Positions 1 to 5,242 of a stretch of DNA of 7,657 nt are shown in pieces. A program made the position numbers and the translations under genes. Position 1 is the stretch's first letter; every line of letters begins with the position of its first letter. Source of the stretch: an uncultured bacterium (GTDB lineage: Bacteria > Cyanobacteriota > Vampirovibrionia > Gastranaerophilales > Gastranaerophilaceae); contig CASGAK010000112.1 in NCBI GenBank assembly GCA_949299435.1, positions 1 through 7,657 on the forward strand. Direction: 5' to 3'. The notes under the pieces were generated by a model. That model did not search any database, was not told the DNA's origin, and saw only the letters and a list, made by a program, of their open reading frames with translations.

Positions 1-42
1 TACAAATCGCCTCATATTCATCTCTAAAGTATCTCGAAACAT
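1..42 (-). CDS. Possible start of an unidentified gene, cut by the left window edge
   Basis: An ATG at 42-40 opens a minus-strand frame with no stop to the window edge, reading MFRDTLEMNMRRFV. It is preceded by AAGGA (48-52 on the plus strand) with a 5-base spacer, which is the same kind of ribosome site the other genes here use. It lies 155 bases beyond the TPR gene stop and on the same strand. Only 14 residues are visible, so no family can be named. A 14-codon open frame is easily found by chance in AT-rich DNA, and the Shine-Dalgarno sequence is the main support. Other starts, such as the internal ATG codons at 21-19 and 15-13, cannot be ruled out. Confidence 0.45.
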   Translation of the reverse strand, partial: MFRDTLEMNMRRFV

Positions 43-98
43 ATTATTCCTTTACACTTTAGACCTACAACTATATAAAAACATCTTGTGCCGAATAA

Positions 99-127
99 TT
101 GACATGATTTTCGGTTTTACTTAACAT
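99..127 (+). promoter_or_regulatory. Candidate plus-strand sigma-70-like promoter, overlapped by short repeats
   Basis: A perfect TTGACA (99-104) is followed after 17 bases by TAACAT (122-127), which keeps the most important -10 positions. GACATG (101-106) and CATGTC (125-130) form an inverted repeat that covers both elements. CTTAAC occurs at 120-125 and again at 130-135, exactly 10 bases apart. Transcription from here would run antisense into the 3' end of the TPR gene, and no plus-strand gene follows. The sites could instead be protein-binding sites for the minus-strand gene starting at 42. Promoter-like matches are common in AT-rich DNA. Confidence 0.3.
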
Positions 128-197
128 GTCTTAACGTTGTAAGCCACTTTTTTGGGTGTCATTACAGAATATATTTCGACAAAATTAAAAGAAAACT

Positions 198-1277
198 TTA
201 GGACTTATTAAAAAATTTTACAAATTTAAATATTTTATTAAGGATTTCAACATAACCGTAAGATTTGCCGTTCCTTTTGTCTGAATTTTTAGCTTTTTTA
301 TAATATTCATCGGCTTTTTCAAAATTTTTAAGTTCTTTATACACATCTGCAGTTTTTTTGTAAAGGTTAGCACAATCTTTATAATGCATTATTGCTGTTT
401 CATAATTATTGACAGCTTTATCAAGTTGATTTTGCTTATAATAAACACCTGCTAATTTACAAAAGCAACAGGCAGCAGCTTGATCACTCATATCAGGTTC
501 TATTTGCTTTTTATAATCTTCAATCGCACCGTCAAAATCACCTAATTTAACTCTCAAATCACCACGAACTCCAAAAAGATATGTTGGTTGCCAGCTAAAT
601 CGCACTTGGAATAATTCAATACATTTAGACAAATATTCTTCAGCTTGTTTGAATTCTCCGGCTTCCTGACAAAAATACATTAGAGCACAATAGTTGAAGT
701 AATCATCTGACTCTATTTCAACCTGTTTAAGATAATCTTCTTTCGTCCACCCTTCCCGCAGATGCATACGACAATTTTCAATTTTATATAAAATATCTTT
801 ATTTTGCTGGTCAAGTTCAAATACTTTTTGATAATCACTCAACGCAGATTTATAATCTTGTATTGCTTCATAATAAGCAGCACGATTAGACAATAAAACA
901 TCACTTTGTGAAAAGTTTGTATCTAATTCTATTGCCTTTGAAATGTCCTCAATTGCACCTGAAAAATTTTTCATAAAATATTTAATATTAGCACGAGTGC
1001 CATAATAATAGATATTTTCAGGTTCAAGTTCAATAACTTTTGAAAACAACTCAACGGATTTTTTATACCGTCCCGTTTGCATATAAATTTTACCTAAACC
1101 GTAATATCCAAGAGCAGAATTGGGAGAAATAGAAATCATTCGTTTACAATCTTTTATAGCACTTTTATAATTTTTATTTGCTACTAGCAAATCTACACGC
1201 AGACAATAAAGATTAATATTGTCCGGATTTTCTTTTATTTGACGATTTAAGTCTTCCAATTCTTTATTCTTAGTCAC
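198..1277 (-). CDS. Tetratricopeptide (TPR) repeat protein
   Basis: This 359-residue protein is built almost wholly of TPR helical-hairpin repeats, a fold that serves as a protein-binding scaffold. About eight repeats are visible, at roughly residues 21-54, 55-88, 89-122, 125-158, 192-222, 231-262, 269-300 and 302-333. They show the usual pattern, for example G-K-I-Y at 62-65 and A-I-E-L followed by an acidic residue near 115. Residues 159-190 are a more degenerate linker. The last 15 residues are basic and hydrophobic (ILNKIFKFVKFFNKS) and could form a membrane- or partner-contacting helix. There is no signal peptide or clear transmembrane segment, so it is probably cytoplasmic. The start is GTG (1277-1275), supported by AGAGG with a 5-base spacer. 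The gene lies 66 bases after the Gly-rich gene and may be co-transcribed with it or use its own promoter at 1319-1327. The TPR call is secure; the partner and role are unknown. Confidence 0.88.
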   Translation of the reverse strand: MTKNKELEDLNRQIKENPDNINLYCLRVDLLVANKNYKSAIKDCKRMISISPNSALGYYGLGKIYMQTGRYKKSVELFSKVIELEPENIYYYGTRANIKYFMKNFSGAIEDISKAIELDTNFSQSDVLLSNRAAYYEAIQDYKSALSDYQKVFELDQQNKDILYKIENCRMHLREGWTKEDYLKQVEIESDDYFNYCALMYFCQEAGEFKQAEEYLSKCIELFQVRFSWQPTYLFGVRGDLRVKLGDFDGAIEDYKKQIEPDMSDQAAACCFCKLAGVYYKQNQLDKAVNNYETAIMHYKDCANLYKKTADVYKELKNFEKADEYYKKAKNSDKRNGKSYGYVEILNKIFKFVKFFNKS

Positions 1278-1312
1278 TAAAACCTCTGATATTGTAACAT
1301 TTAAAGCAATAA

Positions 1313-1331
1313 GTCCTTATTATATCAGGAC
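1313..1331 (-). promoter_or_regulatory. Candidate extended -10 promoter of the TPR gene inside a 19-base dyad
   Basis: On the minus strand, 1327-1319 reads TGATATAAT. This is an exact TATAAT with the TG of an extended -10 element, which can work without a good -35; none is seen at the right distance. The start point would be near 1312, giving a leader of about 35 bases to the GTG at 1277. The element is centred in an imperfect palindrome, GTCCT-N9-AGGAC, with two further symmetric AT pairs inside it. That arrangement suits a repressor operator. The same arms could also form a weak 5-bp hairpin behind the upstream gene. Confidence 0.4.
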
Positions 1332-1343
1332 AAAACAAGTACA

Positions 1344-2165
1344 CTAGAGGTTTTGGATAGCTTTTGAATCACCATCAATTGATTCTTTAAGCATCTTTTT
1401 AACAACATCACCCTGTGTATCAAGCATTTTGCATACAGTTTCAATATTTCTAACTTTATTTGAAAGGATTACATCAGCATTTGCTGTGATATTACCGGTT
1501 ACATTTTGATAAGCTGCCAAAGCTGCAGAAGTTGTACCTTGCATCAAGTTACCCATTACAAGTGCAGGAAGTCCATATTCGCCCAAATACGGAGCTGCTG
1601 CCTGCATTATACCGCCCCAGCCGGAAATCACACCAGCAATAGGCAGGACAATATTTCTTGCAGCCATACCGAAACCGTTTGCTGTACCTACACCATAGGC
1701 TGCAGCACTTGCAATATCAGCAATTCCTCCAATACCAGAGGCATAGCCTGTAGCAACACCGGTATCAGTGCCCCAACCTGACAGAATTGAAGAAGCACCA
1801 CCTGTAGCATACCCGTCTAACCCCCAAGATATTGGTGCGGCTCCGCCACCTGGAAAACCTGAATAGTTATACAATGAATCTAAGCCAAAAGCTGAACTGC
1901 CTGAATACTGAGATGCATATGATGTACCTGGCACATTCATTGACTCAGAAGCCCCGAATACAGTAGCAAAAGATGATGGTGCAAACAAACTCGCCATTCT
2001 ATATAAAAAACTGCCTGCCATTTCAAAACCTGTACCGGTACCACTTCCTGATACGGTCAAGTCACGAAGTTTATCATATGTTTCAAACAATTGTGCTTTT
2101 GCATCTCCGCTTGCTGAGCCAAATTTGTTTGCTATTACCAAATAACTGTCATTTTTATATGCCAT
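1344..2165 (-). CDS. Gly/Ala/Ser-rich hydrophobic protein of unknown function
   Basis: This 273-residue protein has three visible parts. Residues 1-40 are polar and probably helical (for example AKAQLFETYDKLRDL at 22-36). Residues 41-220 are low-complexity and rich in Gly, Ala, Ser and Tyr, with small-residue patterns such as SGWG at 129-132 and 181-184. The most hydrophobic stretches are about 168-192 and 198-220. Residues 221-273 are a polar helical tail with the only cysteine (C245). There is no N-terminal signal peptide. I do not recognise the family. The composition suggests a membrane-inserting or self-assembling protein, but this is inference. ATG at 2165 follows AGAGG at a normal distance and lies 18 bases after the stop of the repeat-protein gene, so the two are very probably co-transcribed and may work together. 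The real gene is on this strand; a plus-strand open frame opposite it lacks coding character. Confidence 0.82.
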   Translation of the reverse strand: MAYKNDSYLVIANKFGSASGDAKAQLFETYDKLRDLTVSGSGTGTGFEMAGSFLYRMASLFAPSSFATVFGASESMNVPGTSYASQYSGSSAFGLDSLYNYSGFPGGGAAPISWGLDGYATGGASSILSGWGTDTGVATGYASGIGGIADIASAAAYGVGTANGFGMAARNIVLPIAGVISGWGGIMQAAAPYLGEYGLPALVMGNLMQGTTSAALAAYQNVTGNITANADVILSNKVRNIETVCKMLDTQGDVVKKMLKESIDGDSKAIQNL

Positions 2166-2183
2166 TTTAACCTCTTTTATCTA

Positions 2184-3752
2184 TTATTCAAATGTTTTGA
2201 ATGTAGATTCAATGTTTTTCTCAATTACTTTTTTAACCGCTTCCATTTCGGTTTGCAGTGCTTCTTGCTCTGTATCAAGCTGTCTAAGTCTTAATTCTAA
2301 TGTTCTGTCTTGCTCTTGAATTTTTTCAGTTTTAGCATTAATATCTTCTATCGCTTTTTCATAAACTGCTTGATTATAATTATATTGATTCATTGCATCT
2401 TCATAAGCAGCTTCATCAGTCACAGTTTCTGTATTAAGTGTTCTTACTACTGAAGAATCCTCAAATCTTATTGTTTCTGCTCTTCCTTCACTATTAAAAT
2501 CTATTAATGCTCTTTCTGTCACTTCAATTTTAGTTGACACATTCTGAGCACAATAATAATTCAGTGTATTTTGATTTTCTGTTGGTTTGGTAGAATCAGG
2601 AGCACTATTCCAAGATGCCATCAATTCTTCACCACAGGCAAAGTATCTTTGACCATTACTTTCCCAAGTATAGATTGTAGAATCAGTATTTGCAAATACT
2701 GAATTTGGCCAATCTTTCAAAATTTGTTCATAAGCTGCACTTTGTTCTTTATCTGTAGGATCATACACTGATAATTCTATATTACCTATCATCGTAGGTA
2801 CTCCTGAAGCTACTGAATAATCATTACCTGCTGCAGCACCAGTCATAATTCCATCTAAATCGACCTCTGAAACAAAATGTATATTATTATCAGAATCTTT
2901 ATATGTATATAACTGGTCTGGATTTATCTTTCCTAATGCTGCGTTCTCTGATACAGCCTTGTCATAAGCTGTTTTTAATTCTTGATCGTTTTCATCATAT
3001 TTACTGCAAGCATTACCATTTACTGAGTATGTAGCTTCTCCAGTTTGAGCATTCGTTGATTTTGTAACAGTATTTGCTGCAATTGTATCCATTGTCGGTT
3101 TAGAGTTTTTAATATAATAATCTGATGCATCTGATACACCTGTATCTGCATTTTCTAATTGATCCTTTAACATGAAATGGATATTGCCACCAGCATCTTT
3201 ATATGTTAAAAGATCTTGCGGATCTGCATTTTTAATATCACTATAACTATTTACTAATTCATCATATACAGCTTTTTGATCCGCATCATTTTCATCATAT
3301 ACACTACATTCTTTACCATTGACACTGTATGTCTTTTCACCTGTATTTATATCTTCAGTACTTTGAATTTTATTTTCATCAATCTCTTTATTATCAACTC
3401 TATCACTTACATATACCTGAGGATTACGCTTTTTATTTTCTATACCAGTAAATACATCTGAATAATGGTAGTGAGTTACTAAATAATTATATCCATCAGG
3501 ATCATTTTCCAATGGCGTCATACTGGAAATTGTTTCACCGACAGTACCATCTTCATAAGAATACTGAGTAGTTGTATAATCCTGAGTACTTGGAGCTGTA
3601 GGCACCTCCAAGGCGATTAGGTCATTAAATGTATTATTTAATTGCATTGATAATGCGGTACGTGCTTGGTTTACTTGTTGACCTTCGTATTCAACATTTG
3701 TTTTTCTTGCAGTCAGACCTAAATATCTTGCTTGTGATGCTGCCATGCCCAT
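2184..3752 (-). CDS. Repeat protein with helical ends (MGMAASQARYLGLTARK family), function unknown
   Basis: This is a 522-residue protein. Residues 1-49 form a polar helical N-terminus (MGMAASQARYLGLTARKTNV...) that I recall as a recurrent, unnamed family in gut Melainabacteria. Residues 129-228 and 229-326 are tandem repeats with an exact 100-residue period: TYSVNG at 141 and 241, YDEND at 152 and 252, TYKD at 183 and 283, NIHF at 190 and 290. A third, shortened copy covers about 327-385 (SVYDPTDKEQ at 328; YTWESNGQRYF at 361). Residues 444-520 are a long acidic/basic heptad-like helix, probably a coiled coil. No signal peptide or membrane segment is seen. ATG at 3752 is chosen because AAGGAG lies 7 bases upstream; the Met at residue 3 would be too far from it. 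A promoter lies at 3798-3827, and the Gly-rich gene follows 18 bases downstream. Helical ends around a variable core recall flagellin-like filament subunits, but no flagellin signature is claimed. Confidence 0.88.
   Translation of the reverse strand: MGMAASQARYLGLTARKTNVEYEGQQVNQARTALSMQLNNTFNDLIALEVPTAPSTQDYTTTQYSYEDGTVGETISSMTPLENDPDGYNYLVTHYHYSDVFTGIENKKRNPQVYVSDRVDNKEIDENKIQSTEDINTGEKTYSVNGKECSVYDENDADQKAVYDELVNSYSDIKNADPQDLLTYKDAGGNIHFMLKDQLENADTGVSDASDYYIKNSKPTMDTIAANTVTKSTNAQTGEATYSVNGNACSKYDENDQELKTAYDKAVSENAALGKINPDQLYTYKDSDNNIHFVSEVDLDGIMTGAAAGNDYSVASGVPTMIGNIELSVYDPTDKEQSAAYEQILKDWPNSVFANTDSTIYTWESNGQRYFACGEELMASWNSAPDSTKPTENQNTLNYYCAQNVSTKIEVTERALIDFNSEGRAETIRFEDSSVVRTLNTETVTDEAAYEDAMNQYNYNQAVYEKAIEDINAKTEKIQEQDRTLELRLRQLDTEQEALQTEMEAVKKVIEKNIESTFKTFE
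2598..3368 (-). repeat. Diverged 300-base tandem repeat within the repeat-protein gene (two full copies and a partial)
   Basis: Copy 1 is 3368-3069 (residues 129-228), copy 2 is 3068-2775 (residues 229-326) and copy 3 is about 2774-2598 (residues 327-385). Copies 1 and 2 align without a gap at exactly 100 residues over most of their length. At DNA level the TTTTCATCATAT tract recurs 300 bases apart (near 2990 and 3290). Copy 3 lacks the first ~20 residues of the unit, including the TYSVNG strand. The boundaries of copy 3 are approximate. Confidence 0.85.
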
Positions 3753-3797
3753 AAGTTCTCTCCTTATAAAAAATTCAATTATTACCTACTTCGTTCT

Positions 3798-3827
3798 TTT
3801 ATATAATTATATTTTTATAAAAGTCAA
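3798..3827 (-). promoter_or_regulatory. Probable promoter of the repeat-protein / Gly-rich operon
   Basis: On the minus strand, TTGACT (3827-3822) is followed after 18 bases by TATAAA (3803-3798). The predicted start is near 3791, leaving a leader of about 38 bases that contains the AAGGAG ribosome site before the ATG at 3752. The surrounding DNA is nearly all A and T, so the exact -10 is uncertain; ATATAA one base upstream gives a 17-base spacer. Confidence 0.55.
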
Positions 3828-3856
3828 TATAATCTATAATAATTATACGGTATATC

Positions 3857-3885
3857 TTGTGAAATATACACCAACAATATATAAA
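3857..3885 (+). promoter_or_regulatory. Candidate plus-strand promoter in the rpsA-operon spacer
   Basis: TTGTGA (3857-3862) and TATAAA (3880-3885) are separated by an optimal 17 bases on the plus strand. The predicted start is near 3892. A transcript would cover the 18-codon frame at 3900-3956 and meet the hairpin at 3974-4013, giving an RNA of about 120 bases. Chance matches are common in such AT-rich DNA. Confidence 0.3.
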
Positions 3886-3899
3886 AATCCTACATTTGC

Positions 3900-3956
3900 A
3901 TGAATAAAAAATATAAATTTCGTTTATCAGAACTACTATCAAATGTCGGTTTTTAA
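3900..3956 (+). pseudogene. 18-codon frame resembling a degraded prepilin leader (doubtful)
   Basis: ATG at 3900 opens an 18-codon frame ending in TAA: MNKKYKFRLSELLSNVGF. The lysine-rich start followed by F-x-L-x-E-L-L resembles the start of type IV pilin-like proteins, where the leader is cut before a Phe and a Glu sits at mature position 5. The usual Gly before the Phe is replaced by Lys, and the hydrophobic helix that should follow is missing. There is no ribosome site. It may be a relic of a pilin-like gene, part of a small RNA, or chance. Confidence 0.2.
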
Positions 3957-3973
3957 ATTAAACTACATAAAAT

Positions 3974-4013
3974 TAACGCGGTACTGTATTTATTAAAAAA
4001 CAGTACCGCGTTA
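3974..4013 (-). terminator. Strong hairpin terminator of rpsA, possibly bidirectional
   Basis: A perfect 14-bp stem (3974-3987 with 4000-4013; core AACGCGGTACTGT) encloses a 12-base loop. It begins 18 bases past the rpsA stop and is strikingly GC-rich for this spacer. In the rpsA direction the stem is followed by A and then four U residues, a short U tract. On the plus strand it is followed by a U-rich but interrupted run, so it could also stop transcription entering from the other side. Confidence 0.8.
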
Positions 4014-4031
4014 CATTATTATTATATTACA

Positions 4032-5090
4032 TTATTCTTCTGAAATTTTAGGCTCATTAACTGTTAGTGCAATACGCTTATCTGTCGGATTGAATTTCAG
4101 AATATAAGTCTCGATTTTATCTCCTACTTGAAGAATATTATCTTTTTTATTTTGTAATTCAACAACTTCATTATGAGGCAACAATGCTTCTACACCAGGG
4201 AATACCTCTACAAATGCTCCAAAATGTTTAATCCTTGTAATGGTACCCTCTACTTTATCGCCTTCTTTAATCTGTTTTTCGGCTTCTAGCCACGGGTCAG
4301 GTTCAAGATTTTTCAGGCTTAAAGAAACACGCTGTTTGTCATGATCTACAGCAATAACTTCAACATCTATCTTATCGCCTACTTTCAGAATATCTGTCGG
4401 GTGATCAATCCATCTCCAACTTAATTGAGAAAGTGGCAAAAGCCCATCAATACCGCCTAAATCTATAAAAGCACCAAAATCAGTTATTCTCACAACATCA
4501 CCTTTAACTATTTGCCCAGGTTCAATTTGTGAAAATACATTCTTACGTGCTTCTACAGCACTATCCTCATATACTTTCTTATTTGATAAGATAAAGTTAT
4601 TTTGCTGACTATCCAAAGTTAGAATTTTTAATTCCAATTTACCGCCGACCTCTAAATCAGACTCTTTGCTTCTCAATTGAGATGATGGGACAAAACCTCT
4701 CACGCCAGAGATATCGACCAGCACACCACCTTTAACAATTCCTGCAATTGTACCAAGAATAGTTTCATCGTCAGCTTTAGCTTTTTCAAGTTCTTTCCAC
4801 GCATAGGCAAAATCAACTTTTTTACGAGATAGAAGAAATTTTCCATCTTCATCTTCTTCTTTTATAATTAAAAATTCGTATTCTTGTCCTTTTTCTAATT
4901 TAGCTTCAATATTTTCATCTTTATCAACAGCTTCACGAGTCGGAACTACTGCAATTGTTTTTGCTCCGATATCGACCATTACACCTTGACTGTCATAGCC
5001 ACAGACTATCCCTTTCACTAAATCACCTTTTTGAAAGTTGTAGTCGTATTTTTTTAATAATTCTTCAAAATCTAATTCACTTGATGCCAT
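4032..5090 (-). CDS. rpsA: 30S ribosomal protein S1, four-domain form
   Basis: This 352-residue protein contains four S1 RNA-binding (OB-fold) domains, at about residues 20-83, 100-164, 184-253 and 268-337. Domains 3 and 4 are the most typical, with G-x-V-x-G-x-V, DFGAF at 194-198 or HFGAF at 279-283, and G-x-x-G/A-L-L-P. In the family, S1 sits on the small subunit and helps bring mRNA to the ribosome. E. coli S1 has six domains; shorter forms with three or four occur in cyanobacteria and Gram-positive bacteria, so this length is not a truncation. ATG at 5090 is preceded by GGAG with a 5-base spacer. It lies 152 bases after valS with its own promoter (5132-5160) and ends at a strong hairpin (3974-4013), so it is probably a single-gene unit. 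An S1-domain RNA-binding protein other than S1 itself is possible but less likely. Confidence 0.92.
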   Translation of the reverse strand: MASSELDFEELLKKYDYNFQKGDLVKGIVCGYDSQGVMVDIGAKTIAVVPTREAVDKDENIEAKLEKGQEYEFLIIKEEDEDGKFLLSRKKVDFAYAWKELEKAKADDETILGTIAGIVKGGVLVDISGVRGFVPSSQLRSKESDLEVGGKLELKILTLDSQQNNFILSNKKVYEDSAVEARKNVFSQIEPGQIVKGDVVRITDFGAFIDLGGIDGLLPLSQLSWRWIDHPTDILKVGDKIDVEVIAVDHDKQRVSLSLKNLEPDPWLEAEKQIKEGDKVEGTITRIKHFGAFVEVFPGVEALLPHNEVVELQNKKDNILQVGDKIETYILKFNPTDKRIALTVNEPKISEE

Positions 5091-5131
5091 CTTTACTCCA
5101 TTGTCAATGCTATTAACTAATTACATTATTT

Positions 5132-5160
5132 ATTGTAACAAAATTTGCTCAATTTGTAAA
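5132..5160 (-). promoter_or_regulatory. Probable promoter of rpsA
   Basis: On the minus strand, TTTACA (5160-5155) and TACAAT (5137-5132) are separated by exactly 17 bases, each one base from the sigma-70 consensus. The start would be near 5125, giving a leader of about 35 bases with the GGAG ribosome site at its end. This is the best-scoring promoter I find in the window by eye. Confidence 0.65.
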
Positions 5161-5215
5161 TATTTTTTAAACTTCGTTAACAAAATTTAAAGAAATTTTA
5201 AATTGAGTTGGAAAT

Positions 5216-5237
5216 AACATTAATAATCTTTAATGTT
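5216..5237 (-). terminator. AT-rich hairpin just after valS, weak terminator candidate
   Basis: AACATTAA (5216-5223) and TTAATGTT (5230-5237) form a perfect 8-bp stem with a 6-base loop, starting a few bases after the valS stop. The stem has only two G-C pairs and is not followed by a clean U tract in the valS direction. It may act instead as a 3'-end stabiliser, or valS may read through into rpsA. Confidence 0.3.
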
Positions 5238-5242
5238 TGTAT

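Noticed and set aside
140..170. Terminator after the TPR gene
   Set aside because: Only short interrupted pairings (GTAA/TTAC and CAC/GTG) are found, with no stable stem and no U tract. I see no convincing terminator in 43-197.
1506..1781. 91-codon cysteine-rich open frame on the plus strand
   Set aside because: The Cys/Ser/Thr richness is the complement of the Gly/Ala-rich codons of the minus-strand gene. It is a compositional shadow with no start signal.
2598..3368. Regular repeats considered as a CRISPR or other non-coding array
   Set aside because: The repeats are in frame, diverged, and conserved at protein level with a 100-codon period. They have none of the short identical repeats and unique spacers of a CRISPR array.
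5102..5107. Perfect TTGACA on the minus strand just before rpsA
   Set aside because: It sits immediately upstream of the ribosome site, and a matching -10 would fall inside the coding region, where none is seen. The promoter at 5132-5160 fits much better.
5182..5205. AAAATTT / AAATTTT inverted repeat as a second valS terminator
   Set aside because: The stem is pure A-T in homopolymer-rich DNA and would be unstable. Similar pairs arise readily by chance here.
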